NCBI GenBank assembly: GCA_035530055.1
Contig: DATKVN010000095.1
Span: 1-59,695 of the forward strand
From: a bacterium
GTDB lineage: Bacteria > UBA6262 > WVXT01
Length of the DNA: 59,695 nt
Direction of reading: 5' to 3'
Shown here: positions 28,130 to 36,698 of the stretch, one piece after another
Numbering within the stretch: the first letter of the stretch is position 1
How the letters are laid out: each line of letters begins with the position of its first letter
Position numbers and translations under genes: made by a program
The notes under the pieces: model-generated
What the model saw: the letters and a program-made list of their open reading frames with translations, nothing else
What the model was told of the DNA's origin: nothing
Databases searched by the model: none

Positions 28130-29326
28130 ATGAAAATCGGTATCATCATCGCTATAGGGTTTAAAGAATTGCACGGCGGAAACATCAGGTGTTTCTACTT
28201 AGTAAAGGAATTGGTGCGAAGGAAACACGAAATAACGATTTTCCATGGCGTAACCGAAGATGCTAAGGATTCTTCGAGAAGATTCGGATGTAATTGTGTG
28301 GGGGTAGGTAGGTCGACTTCGAGATGGCAGTCTAATTTTAGAAAAATGTTGAACAGTCTTTATTTCATCCTGAAGATGAAAAAAATTCTTAAGAATTTCG
28401 ATTTCGATGTTCTTTTTGGGATTAATGTAGTCCACTCCATCCCGATAGTTTGGCAAAAAGAGGCAAAATCCACAATACTTTACGTTGATATGTTTAGTGA
28501 TTTATTTGAGGCTGAACAGAGGTACCATTTTCTGGGTTATCCGGTTTCGAGAATTATTAGATGGATTGAAAATTGGACTATTAGAAGAGCGGATCGGGTA
28601 ATGATGATTACGGAAACAATGAAAAGTATGATAAGAAAACCATTTTCTCAAAAGATAGTGGTGATTCCTGACGGTGCAGATACGGAGATATTTACACCTG
28701 GTAGGAATGCAAACGACATAAAAAGAAAGTACGGAATTGGTGATGAGCCGATAATCGGTTATCAGGGAGGAATATCTCGTCACGAAGGTCTGCAGTTTTT
28801 GGCAATGGCTGCTCCTTTTGTGCTCAAGGAGATTCCTGAGGCGCGTTTTTTAATTTCCGGAAAAGGAGAATATTTATCGGAGATAAAAAAAATAATAGAA
28901 AAGAACAGGACCCAGGATCATTTCATATTTACCGGTTGGCTCGATTACTATAGAATACCTGAGATATTAACAGCCACGACGGTTAGTGTTGTTCCTATGC
29001 CTGACATACCATTTTCCAGGGCTATAATTTCCTTCAAACTTTTGGAAGGTTTAGCTTCAGGCACTCCGTTAGTGGTCAGTGACCTGCCTGGGGTAAAGGA
29101 AATAGTTGATGAGACTATGGTTACTTTTACTCAAGTAGAAAATCCCCGAAGGTTTGCTCAGGATATAATAAAAGTTCTACATATGGATAAAGAAAAAATA
29201 AAGTTAATGACAGCAAAGGGACGCCGGAGAATAGAAAAATTGGACTGGCGTAAGATAGCGATGGTAGACGCTGATTTCATTGAAGGAAAGGATATTTCTG
29301 AAAAGGTTAAACATTTATTCGCCTAG
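28130..29326 (+). CDS. Family 4 glycosyltransferase
   Basis: 398 aa, GT-B fold. N-terminal acceptor domain opens MKIGIIIAIGFKELHGGNIR; the C-terminal donor domain has GYQGGISRHEGLQFL, FTGWLDYYRIPEILTA and the KLLEGLASGTPLVVSDLPGV motif with the nucleotide-binding glutamate. Transfers a sugar from a nucleotide donor to a growing surface glycan. The following gene starts 15 bp downstream. Confidence 0.9.
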   Translation: MKIGIIIAIGFKELHGGNIRCFYLVKELVRRKHEITIFHGVTEDAKDSSRRFGCNCVGVGRSTSRWQSNFRKMLNSLYFILKMKKILKNFDFDVLFGINVVHSIPIVWQKEAKSTILYVDMFSDLFEAEQRYHFLGYPVSRIIRWIENWTIRRADRVMMITETMKSMIRKPFSQKIVVIPDGADTEIFTPGRNANDIKRKYGIGDEPIIGYQGGISRHEGLQFLAMAAPFVLKEIPEARFLISGKGEYLSEIKKIIEKNRTQDHFIFTGWLDYYRIPEILTATTVSVVPMPDIPFSRAIISFKLLEGLASGTPLVVSDLPGVKEIVDETMVTFTQVENPRRFAQDIIKVLHMDKEKIKLMTAKGRRRIEKLDWRKIAMVDADFIEGKDISEKVKHLFA

Positions 29327-29340
29327 AGAGGAGATAGCGT

Positions 29341-30384
29341 ATGGGTAAAATTTTAGTTACTGGAGGAGCTGGTTTTGTCGGTTCTCACGTTGCTGAATAC
29401 TATGCAAGGAAAGGTAAAGACGTTGTAGTATTGGATAATTTATCCCGGGGGAAACTTTTGGGAAAGAGTGAGAAGAATGCTGAATATAACTGGAATTATT
29501 TAAGACAATACAAGAATATCTCTTTAATCAAAGAAGATATAAGGAATCTGGAACTTCTTACGGAAACTTGCAGAGATGTAGACATTATAATTCATGCCGC
29601 TGCACAAACAGCTGTAACTACTTCGCTAAGTGACCCCTGGTCCGATTTTTCAGTTAATGCTTTGGGCTCTTTTAATCTACTGGAAGCGGTGCGAAGAGCG
29701 AAAATCAAACCGGTAATTATTTACTGTTCTACCAACAAAGTATATGGAGAAAATGTGAACAAAATCGGTGTTATCCAGGAAGAGTCCCGTTACCGATTTG
29801 AAGATAGATATGGAAAGGGTATTTCCGAAAACTTCGACATCGATTTATGTGAACACACCCCTTATGGTTGTTCCAAGTTGACAGGTGATTTATATATGCA
29901 GGATTATGCCTGGATGTATGGGTTAAAAGTTGGCGTTTTCCGGATGTCCTGCATCTATGGTACAAGGCAGTTTGGGGTAGAGGACCAGGGATGGCTTGCC
30001 TGGTTTGCCATTGCTACGATTTTAAATAAACCAGTAACCATTTATGGTGATGGCAAACAGGTCAGAGACGTGTTATACATTACTGATTTGATAGAGGCTT
30101 ATGACGCTTTTATTAAAAGCGACCTTTCCCATGGCGTATTTAATATCGGTGGCGGTCCCCAAAATACTTTATCTTTGTTAGAGTGTTTGAACCTATTAGA
30201 AGAAATTACTGGAAAAAGAGCTAAGATAAAATTCAGTGATTGGCGTCCTAGTGACCAGAAAGTTTATATTTCCGATATATCTAAGGCAAAGGAAGAATTA
30301 AACTGGAATTCGCTAATTAAGCCCAAAGAAGGGGTAAGGAAATTGGTTGAATGGATTGATGAGAATAGAAAAATCTTTAAATAG
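29341..30384 (+). CDS. NAD-dependent epimerase, CDP-paratose 2-epimerase (TyvE/RfbE)-like
   Basis: 347-aa extended short-chain dehydrogenase. NAD motif GGAGFVGSHVAEYYARKG; the catalytic triad includes the Ser/Thr of STNKVYG and the YGCSK Tyr-Lys pair. The STNKVYG motif and the long insertion after it are characteristic of CDP-tyvelose epimerase rather than GalE. It would provide a rare deoxyhexose for the surface glycan, but the CDP-sugar synthesis genes are not in the window, so substrate remains open. Confidence 0.82.
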   Translation: MGKILVTGGAGFVGSHVAEYYARKGKDVVVLDNLSRGKLLGKSEKNAEYNWNYLRQYKNISLIKEDIRNLELLTETCRDVDIIIHAAAQTAVTTSLSDPWSDFSVNALGSFNLLEAVRRAKIKPVIIYCSTNKVYGENVNKIGVIQEESRYRFEDRYGKGISENFDIDLCEHTPYGCSKLTGDLYMQDYAWMYGLKVGVFRMSCIYGTRQFGVEDQGWLAWFAIATILNKPVTIYGDGKQVRDVLYITDLIEAYDAFIKSDLSHGVFNIGGGPQNTLSLLECLNLLEEITGKRAKIKFSDWRPSDQKVYISDISKAKEELNWNSLIKPKEGVRKLVEWIDENRKIFK

Positions 30385-30395
30385 GAGAGGAAAGG

Positions 30396-31514
30396 ATGAG
30401 CACTAATGTTCTGGTTACTGGAGGTGCAGGTTTTATTGGCTCCTTCATTGTCGACAAATTGATAGAAAAGGGTTATAAAGTAAAAGTATTTGACAACCTG
30501 GATTCCCAGGTTCACCCTGGGAGTCGGTTGCCTGCTTATTTAAATCGAGAAGCAGAATTTATCCAGGGGGACATTCGAGATTATGAAAAATTAGCAAAAG
30601 TAGTTAAGGAAGTGGGGATTATTTTCCACTATGCTGCCAGAGTGGGAGTGGCACAATCACAGTATGAGATTAAAAAATACGTCGATGTTAACATTGGAGG
30701 TACCGCTAACCTATTGGACATTCTGGTTAACAAGAGACATACTATTAAAAAATTAATCGTAACTACCTCTATGAGTAGTTATGGAGAAGGGAACTATCGC
30801 TGTAGTAAATGTGGTATTGTACGTCCTCCCTTGAGAAGTGAGGAACAGATGGAGAAGAAGGATTGGGAGTTATATTGTCCAAATTGTGAGCGTAAGGTTG
30901 GACCTGTTCCCACGGATGAGAGAGCAAGGAGAGTTTCCAATTCCATCTATGCTATTACTAAGATGGGACAGGAAGAGATGGTGATGAATATTGGAAAGAC
31001 CTATTCTATCCCTTCGGTGGCCTTACGACTTTTTAATGTTTATGGACCACATCAATCTCTTTCTAACCCTTACACGGGAGTTGTTGCCATATTTATGAGT
31101 AGGATAAAGAATGGGCGTCCTCCTGTTATTTATGAAGATGGAATACAAACCAGGGATTTCGTTTCCGTTCACGATGTAGTTCAGGCTAATATGTTAGCTT
31201 TGGAAAAAGATGAAGCAAATTATGAACTGTTTAATGTTGGTTCAGGAGTAGCCAGGAGCATCAAAAGTATAGCTGAGACTTTAGCCAGGTTGTGCCATGC
31301 AGATATTGTGCCAGAGATAACTAAAAAATTTAGAAAGGGCGATGTCCGACACTGCTTCTCCGACATTTCCAAGATTAAGGATAAATTGGGATTTAAACCA
31401 GTTATATCTTTTGAAGAAGGAATGAAGGAATTGATTGAATGGTCAGACAAAGAGCCGTCCACAGATAAGTTTGAGCAAGCCTATGAAGAATTGAAGGAGA
31501 AAGGACTTATATAA
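30396..31514 (+). CDS. NAD-dependent sugar nucleotide epimerase with zinc-ribbon-like insertion
   Basis: 372 aa. NAD motif GGAGFIGSFIVDKLIEKG, catalytic Ser region TTSMSSYGEG and Tyr-Lys in SIYAITKMGQEE. Between them lies an insertion with two cysteine pairs, CSKCGIVRPP and CPNCERK (about residues 135-170), as in dTDP-L-rhamnose 4-epimerase-type proteins. It probably makes a 4-epimeric sugar nucleotide for the same glycan as its neighbours; the exact sugar is inference. Confidence 0.85.
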   Translation: MSTNVLVTGGAGFIGSFIVDKLIEKGYKVKVFDNLDSQVHPGSRLPAYLNREAEFIQGDIRDYEKLAKVVKEVGIIFHYAARVGVAQSQYEIKKYVDVNIGGTANLLDILVNKRHTIKKLIVTTSMSSYGEGNYRCSKCGIVRPPLRSEEQMEKKDWELYCPNCERKVGPVPTDERARRVSNSIYAITKMGQEEMVMNIGKTYSIPSVALRLFNVYGPHQSLSNPYTGVVAIFMSRIKNGRPPVIYEDGIQTRDFVSVHDVVQANMLALEKDEANYELFNVGSGVARSIKSIAETLARLCHADIVPEITKKFRKGDVRHCFSDISKIKDKLGFKPVISFEEGMKELIEWSDKEPSTDKFEQAYEELKEKGLI

Positions 31515-31539
31515 CGGAGATTTCCGGGAACGATATAAA

Positions 31540-32493
31540 TTGATAAATATAAAAGCTATAACCACATTTAAAAGCAAAAGCATTTCATTAATTATTCTAA
31601 TTTCATTAATAGTTTGGGCAGGTATCTATGTTAAAAATCATATCGATGAGTTTGGAATAATTTTTAGCCTATCCTTAAAAGATATTGGAATTTTATTATT
31701 TCTATCTTTATTAGAGATATTCTTAGTAGGTCTATTAACCAAGATAATAACCAAGTCATTTGGAATAGACCTAACAAGTAGAGAATGGTTTGGCTTATCT
31801 GTAGTTACCAGGTTAGGGAATTATTTGTTGCCCTTCAAAGGGGGAGCTGGGTTAAGGGGAATCTATTTGAGAAAATATCACGATTTTCCTTATACTTACT
31901 TTTTGACAGCCTTAGTAGCTACATCGGTGATGGTTTTTTTTGTTAACTCCAGTATCGGAGTAGCGGGGATGTGTTTAGTATACGCTTACTATAAAATATT
32001 TAACTGGATTGTTTTCGGAGCCTTAGGTATATTCTTTCTCTTATTCTTAGCAATTATTATTTTTTCACCGAGAGTGCCAAATTTTAGAAGTAATTTCTTG
32101 AACAAAATTAGTAATGCTATCGATACATGGCATGATATAAAAAAGAACACCTTTGTGGTTTCTAAGTTACTGTTAATTGTTTTATTACACGCCTTTATTA
32201 ACATTCTCATTATCTTTTTTGCATTCCGTGCTTTTTCAGTTAATATTTCCTTAACACAAACTATGATAATAGCATCATTATCTATCCTTTCTATGTTAAT
32301 AGGGATAACTCCCGGTTCTCTAGGTATAAATGAAGCGGTTATTGTCTTTTCTTCGCGGTTGTTCCAGATAACAACGGCTCAAGGTCTATTAGTGGCTACA
32401 TTGAGACGTATAGTTGTGTTATTCTGGGTTTTTACTTTGGGCCCAATTTTCAGTTATATATTAATAAGGAGAAGAGGACAAAATAAGGATTGA
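31540..32493 (+). CDS. UPF0104 / lysylphosphatidylglycerol synthase-like flippase-domain membrane protein
   Basis: 317 aa with about eight membrane helices and the family hallmark LPFKGGAGLRGIYLRKY (about residue 90) and TPGSLGINEAVIVF (about 260). The family (AglD/MprF N-terminal type) is linked to lipid or lipid-linked sugar translocation. It closes the glycan cluster. TTG start without a strong ribosome site; the codon use is A/T-biased. Confidence 0.82.
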   Translation: MINIKAITTFKSKSISLIILISLIVWAGIYVKNHIDEFGIIFSLSLKDIGILLFLSLLEIFLVGLLTKIITKSFGIDLTSREWFGLSVVTRLGNYLLPFKGGAGLRGIYLRKYHDFPYTYFLTALVATSVMVFFVNSSIGVAGMCLVYAYYKIFNWIVFGALGIFFLLFLAIIIFSPRVPNFRSNFLNKISNAIDTWHDIKKNTFVVSKLLLIVLLHAFINILIIFFAFRAFSVNISLTQTMIIASLSILSMLIGITPGSLGINEAVIVFSSRLFQITTAQGLLVATLRRIVVLFWVFTLGPIFSYILIRRRGQNKD

Positions 32494-32510
32494 AAACCGG
32501 AATCCTTTCG

Positions 32511-32562
32511 AAGGTAATACCTCCTCTAAATAAATTCTTGCTTATACGAGAGATATTACCTT
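32511..32562. repeat. Inverted repeat after the flippase gene
   Basis: AAGGTAAT (32511) and ATTACCTT (32555) face each other across 36 nt that also contain CTCCTC and GAGAG. Could be a transcription end for the glycan cluster or another small dispersed element; no T-run. Confidence 0.35.
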
Positions 32563-32625
32563 GAAACAAATTTTTATCAAATTCCACGACAGGACATTCT
32601 AGCTACCCAACTATTCATGGTACGC

Positions 32626-32655
32626 TTGACAAAACGAAGTTTTTTATGTTATATT
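32626..32655 (+). promoter_or_regulatory. Vegetative promoter of the heat-shock operon
   Basis: TTGACA (32626-32631), 18-bp spacer, TATATT (32650-32655). The expected start point lies at the left edge of the CIRCE operator, the usual arrangement. Confidence 0.75.
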
Positions 32656-32661
32656 ACTGTA

Positions 32662-32688
32662 TTAGCACTCGGATAGTAAGAGTGCTAA
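32662..32688. promoter_or_regulatory. CIRCE operator (HrcA binding site)
   Basis: TTAGCACTC, nine bases, GAGTGCTAA: a perfect match to the CIRCE consensus, 14 bp before hrcA. HrcA bound here would repress hrcA-grpE-dnaK-dnaJ under normal temperature, making the operon self-regulated. Confidence 0.97.
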
Positions 32689-32702
32689 TTTAGGGGTGAG
32701 CG

Positions 32703-33749
32703 ATGAATATGAACGATCTTAAGGAGCGAAAAAAGAAGATCCTGCAAGTGGTAATTCACCATTATGTGAGGACAGCAAGACCTGCGGCTTCCAGGATGAT
32801 TGTCAGGGATTACGATTTTCCTTTCAGTTCTGCTACTATTCGTAATGTTCTGGCAGAGCTGGAAGAGGAGGGATATTTGACTCATCCCTATACTTCGGCA
32901 GGTCGAATTCCCACAGATAAGGGTTACCGTTTTTATGTGGATCGTCTGATGGAGGCGCAGAAGTTAACTCAGGAGGAGGAAAGGCGCATCGCGAAGGAAT
33001 ATCGAGATAAGAGAAGAGGACTGGAAGAGGTCATGCGGCAGACGAGCAAGATGTTATCTCTTATTTCTCACCAGGCTGGTTTTATATTGACTCCTACGCT
33101 GGACAGGAGTTTCCTTAAGCATATTGAGTTGATCCCCTTAGGAGAGAAGAGGATATTGGCTGTTCTTGTCATTCAGGCGGGGTTGATCAGACATAAGACT
33201 ATCCAACTTAACTATGGCTTGAAACGGAGTCAACTATATAGAATTTCTAAAATATTAAACGAAAAACTCTCTGGTTTGCCCTTATCTCAAATGAGAGAAG
33301 AGATGAATAGGATAATTGAACAGGAATCTAATAAATACCTCGGTTTACTGCAAGCCGCAAAGGGCTTGATAGGTCAAGCTTTCACTTCTGAAGAGTCTGA
33401 GATATATCTGGAAGGTTCGGCTAATATTTTGGCTTCTGTTAAAGAAGACTTATATGATTACGCAGGGGTGGGGTCTGTCTTTCGGGCTATAGAAGAGAAA
33501 AGGATTATTCTCGATATTGTGAGAAGACTTGTCCAGAGTGAGGGTGTAAAAGTGCTAATTGGAAGAGAGAATTTATATCCCGAATTGAAGGATTTCAGTG
33601 TAGTGAGTTCTACCTATAAATCTGGAAATAGGGTAGTAGGCGCATTAGGGATAATCGGGCATAAGAGGATGGAGTATCCCAAGATGGTCGCTTTAGTCGA
33701 TTTCGTAGCCAAAATTGTTAATAATATACTAAACTCAGAAGGAGGATAA
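32703..33749 (+). CDS. hrcA: Heat-inducible transcription repressor HrcA
   Basis: 348 aa. N-terminal winged helix (about residues 1-75, ATIRNVLAELEEEGYLTHPYT and SAGRIPTDKGYRFYVD are family hallmarks), then the GAF-like HrcA domain ending with HKRMEYPKMVALVDFVA. Binds the CIRCE site just upstream with help from chaperones and represses this operon. Shine-Dalgarno GGGGTGAG. Confidence 0.97.
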   Translation: MNMNDLKERKKKILQVVIHHYVRTARPAASRMIVRDYDFPFSSATIRNVLAELEEEGYLTHPYTSAGRIPTDKGYRFYVDRLMEAQKLTQEEERRIAKEYRDKRRGLEEVMRQTSKMLSLISHQAGFILTPTLDRSFLKHIELIPLGEKRILAVLVIQAGLIRHKTIQLNYGLKRSQLYRISKILNEKLSGLPLSQMREEMNRIIEQESNKYLGLLQAAKGLIGQAFTSEESEIYLEGSANILASVKEDLYDYAGVGSVFRAIEEKRIILDIVRRLVQSEGVKVLIGRENLYPELKDFSVVSSTYKSGNRVVGALGIIGHKRMEYPKMVALVDFVAKIVNNILNSEGG

Positions 33750-33756
33750 ATATCTA

Positions 33757-34305
33757 ATGAAATGCGGAGAAAAGCCTTCGGAACCAGCAATAGATTCCCA
33801 TTTGGAAAATAAACTGAGCGAACTGGAAATATTGAGACAATCGTTTGAAGAGAAAAAGAAATTAGCTGATAGTTACTACGACCAGCTTTTGAGGCTTAAA
33901 GCAGAGTTCGACAACTATCGAAAGAGGATAGAAAAAGAGAAGGAAGAATTGGTTGAGTTTGGTAAACAGGAACTGGTGGTTAAGCTCCTTAATATACTGG
34001 ACAGTTTCGACCTCGCCTTACATTCAACCAAAGATGAGAAAAATGAAGCTAAGGCAATTAAAAAAGGAGTAGAGTTAATTCACAAGCAGTTTAGAGAACT
34101 ACTGGAAAAAGAAGGGTTGAAGAAATTGAAGGTTCAGGGAGAAAAGTTTGACCCAAATTTACATCATGCGGTTGAGTATCAAGAATCGGATAAGCATAAG
34201 GATAACGAGATATTAAAGGAAATACGTTCTGGTTACCTTCTCCACGATAGAGTTATAAGGCCAGCAATGGTAGTAGTAGCCAAGGCTAAAAAACAAGACA
34301 AATAA
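33757..34305 (+). CDS. grpE: Nucleotide exchange factor GrpE
   Basis: 182 aa. Long N-terminal helix (about residues 15-80) with the GrpE motif FDNYRKRIEKEKEEL, followed by the beta-domain with KFDPNLHHAVEY and VIRPAMVVVAK. Releases ADP from DnaK. Seven bp after hrcA. Confidence 0.96.
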   Translation: MKCGEKPSEPAIDSHLENKLSELEILRQSFEEKKKLADSYYDQLLRLKAEFDNYRKRIEKEKEELVEFGKQELVVKLLNILDSFDLALHSTKDEKNEAKAIKKGVELIHKQFRELLEKEGLKKLKVQGEKFDPNLHHAVEYQESDKHKDNEILKEIRSGYLLHDRVIRPAMVVVAKAKKQDK

Positions 34306-34313
34306 TTGAGAAA

Positions 34314-34372
34314 GTAGGGGTGGCCCGCCGTGGCCACCCGAGGAAAGGGACGACACAGCGGTCGTCCCCTAC
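34314..34372. repeat. Dispersed double-hairpin element (GTAGGGG...CCCCTAC)
   Basis: 59 bp. Outer arms GTAGGGG/CCCCTAC; inner hairpins GGGTGGC...GCCACCC and GGGACGAC-ACAGCG-GTCGTCCC. First of three such elements stacked in the grpE-dnaK gap. Confidence 0.75.
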
Positions 34373-34427
34373 GGGATTGAATTCGTTTGACACTCCAACC
34401 TCCCTTTCGAGAGGACTCCAAATAATT

Positions 34428-34477
34428 GGAGTAGCACCGCTTGCGGTGCGTTTACGCGAAACAAGTTTCGCTACTCC
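34428..34477. repeat. Dispersed double-hairpin element (GGAGTAG...CTACTCC)
   Basis: 50 bp. Outer arms GGAGTAG/CTACTCC; hairpin one CACCGC-TT-GCGGTG, linker CGTTTACG, hairpin two CGAAAC-AA-GTTTCG. Hairpin two is the same word that occupies slot one in the copies at 38831 and 57501. Confidence 0.85.
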
Positions 34478-34486
34478 AAAAATTCT

Positions 34487-34545
34487 GGAGTCCCCCGATA
34501 CATCGGGATGGTCGCCCAACTGGTCAAACTTTCGTTTGACACTCC
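34487..34545. repeat. Dispersed hairpin element (GGAGT...ACTCC)
   Basis: 59 bp. Outer GGAGT/ACTCC with hairpins CCCGATACATCGGG and GTCAAAC-TTTC-GTTTGAC. Ends about 18 bp before the dnaK ribosome site (AAAGGAGG). Confidence 0.7.
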
Positions 34546-34574
34546 AAAACTCAAATTCTAAAGGAGGTTAGTAA

Positions 34575-36479
34575 ATGGCAAAGATAATAGGTATTGATCT
34601 GGGAACTTCCAATTCTGCAGCAGCAGTTATGCTGGGAGGAAAACCTACAATTATTCCCAGCGCCGAGGGTACTACCCTGGGGGGAAAGGCTTTCCCTTCT
34701 TATATCGCTTTTACAAAGGATGGACAGCGACTTGTGGGAGAGCCTGCCAGGAGACAAGCGGTCTCCAATCCCGAAGGAACAGTGATGGCGGCAAAGAGAA
34801 AGATGGGTACTGACCATAAGTATAAGATTTTGGGAAAGGAGTATACTCCTCAGGAGATATCCGCGTTCATCCTGCAGAAGATAAGAGAGGATGCAGAAGC
34901 ATTTGTGGGCGAGAAAATAGAGAAGGCGATAATTACCTGCCCTGCCTACTTTAATGATAATCAGAGACAGGCTACAAAGGATGCGGGGAGAATTGCCGGA
35001 TTAGATGTGGAGAGGATTATCAATGAACCAACAGCAGCCTCTTTAGCCTATGGAATAGACAAGGCGGGAAAGGAACAGAAGATTATGGTCTTCGACTTTG
35101 GAGGAGGAACTCTCGACGTTACCATTCTGGATATGTACTTTGATAAGACAGAAAAGACCAGTGGCTTTCATGTGGAGGCAACTGCTGGAGATACCCATCT
35201 CGGCGGGACAGATATGGATAATACTCTAATTGATTATTTAGCAGAGGAGTTTAAGAAGGAAACAGGTATAGATGTGAGAAACGACAAAATGGCTTTTCAA
35301 CGGCTAAGGGAGGCAGCGGAAAAGGCAAAGATTGAGCTTTCCACTACCCTTACCACAGAGATTAACCTCCCCTTCATTACTGCTGATGCTGGCGGACCAA
35401 AACATTTGGTAAAGAGCCTAAGTAGAGCGAAGATGGAGGAGCTGGTCACCCCTACTGTGGAGAAGTGCCGGGACTCAGTGGACCAGGCTCTCAAAGATGC
35501 CAAGACTACTCCTGACGGAATTGACCGCATAATTATGGTGGGGGGACCTACAAGGATGCCCATTGTTCAGCGCTTTGTGGAGAACCTTGTGGGGAAAAAG
35601 GTTGAAAGAGGTGTTGACCCTATGGAATGCGTGGCTATGGGCGCTGCCATCCAGGCTGGCGTGATTACTGGAGATGTTAAGGAAATCCAGCTCTTGGACG
35701 TAACCCCACTTTCCCTGGGAATAGAGACATTGGGAGGAATATTCACAAAATTGATTGAAAAGAACACTACCATTCCTACCAAGAAAAGTCAAATCTTCTC
35801 CACGGCAGCAGATAACCAGCCAGCGGTAGATGTCCACGTCTTGCAGGGAGAGCGCCCTATGGCCAGGGATAATACTGAACTGGGGACATTTCAGCTTGTA
35901 GGTATTCCTCCTGCTCCTCGCGGGATACCACAGATTGAAGTAACTTTCGATATAGACGTAAATGGCATTCTTCATGTAACTGCAAAAGATCTGGGAACAG
36001 GGAAAGAACAGAGTATGAAGATTACCGCTCCTATGAAACTCTCTGAGGAAGAGATAGAAAAGATGGTTAAGGAAGCTGATAAATTTGCCAGTGAGGATAA
36101 GAAGCGAAAAGAGGAAGCTGAACTGAGAAATCAGGCGGATACGATGGTCTATTCTACAGAGAAGTCATTGAAGGAGTATGGAGATAAAGTTTCCCAAGAG
36201 GAGAGAGAAAAAATAGAGAAAACCTTGAAAGCGGCAAAGGAGGCTTTGGCAGGAAGCGACCTGGAAAAGATAAAAAAGACTCAGGAGGAACTTAGCAAGG
36301 CTTCCCATAAATTAGCTGAGGAAGTCTATAAGGAAGCAGCGAAAAAGAGAGAAGCAAAGCCGCAAGAAGAGAAAGAGACAAAGAAAGAGGAGAAAAAGGA
36401 AGAAAAGAAGAAAGAAAAAGAAGATGTAATTGAGGCTGAATACGAAGAAAAAGACGAAGGCGAGGAAAAGAAAAATTGA
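34575..36479 (+). CDS. dnaK: Molecular chaperone DnaK (Hsp70)
   Basis: 634 aa, full length. ATPase domain opens [16 protein letters not shown], with [14 protein letters not shown] and [14 protein letters not shown]; linker [16 protein letters not shown] at about residue 380; substrate-binding domain and lid follow. The C-terminal tail is a long K/E-rich low-complexity run ending near [16 protein letters not shown], which replaces the usual short EEVD-like end. A 269-bp repeat-filled gap separates it from grpE, but no separate promoter is obvious, so it is probably read from the CIRCE promoter. Confidence 0.97.
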   Translation: MAKIIGIDLGTSNSAAAVMLGGKPTIIPSAEGTTLGGKAFPSYIAFTKDGQRLVGEPARRQAVSNPEGTVMAAKRKMGTDHKYKILGKEYTPQEISAFILQKIREDAEAFVGEKIEKAIITCPAYFNDNQRQATKDAGRIAGLDVERIINEPTAASLAYGIDKAGKEQKIMVFDFGGGTLDVTILDMYFDKTEKTSGFHVEATAGDTHLGGTDMDNTLIDYLAEEFKKETGIDVRNDKMAFQRLREAAEKAKIELSTTLTTEINLPFITADAGGPKHLVKSLSRAKMEELVTPTVEKCRDSVDQALKDAKTTPDGIDRIIMVGGPTRMPIVQRFVENLVGKKVERGVDPMECVAMGAAIQAGVITGDVKEIQLLDVTPLSLGIETLGGIFTKLIEKNTTIPTKKSQIFSTAADNQPAVDVHVLQGERPMARDNTELGTFQLVGIPPAPRGIPQIEVTFDIDVNGILHVTAKDLGTGKEQSMKITAPMKLSEEEIEKMVKEADKFASEDKKRKEEAELRNQADTMVYSTEKSLKEYGDKVSQEEREKIEKTLKAAKEALAGSDLEKIKKTQEELSKASHKLAEEVYKEAAKKREAKPQEEKETKKEEKKEEKKKEKEDVIEAEYEEKDEGEEKKN

Positions 36480-36499
36480 AAATGTGCCTACAGATGTCA

Positions 36500-36547
36500 G
36501 GAGTGTGAAACGAAAGTTTCACTGGTCAAGCTTTTGCTTGACACTCC
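36500..36547. repeat. Dispersed double-hairpin element (GGAGTG...CACTCC)
   Basis: 48 bp. Outer GGAGTG/CACTCC; hairpins TGAAAC-GAAA-GTTTCA and TCAAGC-TTTT-GCTTGA. Confidence 0.8.
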
Positions 36548-36555
36548 AAGAAACC

Positions 36556-36663
36556 ATTGTAGGCACAGATTCAATCTGGATTTCCTTGGAGTAGCGGACT
36601 TTAGTCCGCGTTTTAAGACGCAGGTTGAAACCTGCTACTCCAACATTATTGTAGGCACAGATT
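36556..36663. repeat. Double-hairpin element between direct repeats, dnaK-dnaJ gap
   Basis: ATTGTAGGCACAGATT occurs at 36556-36571 and 36648-36663. Between them sits a 54-bp element (36588-36641): GGAGTAG, hairpin CGGACT-TT-AGTCCG, linker, hairpin CAGGTT-GA-AACCTG, CTACTCC. The core of the direct repeat also appears inverted at 36483-36492 (TGTGCCTACA). Confidence 0.8.
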
Positions 36664-36698
36664 TCCCGATTGAAAATCGGGATGCGGAGTAGAAGAAT

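Noticed and set aside
34314-34545. Repeat stack considered as a CRISPR array
   Set aside because: Units are self-complementary, unequal in sequence, without constant repeats and spacers, and no cas gene is nearby.
34320-34571. 83-codon plus-strand frame between grpE and dnaK
   Set aside because: Entirely composed of dispersed hairpin repeats; translation has no protein character.
35475-35975. Minus-strand open frame opposite dnaK
   Set aside because: Frames opposite dnaK are a known artefact of its codon pattern; no supporting evidence.
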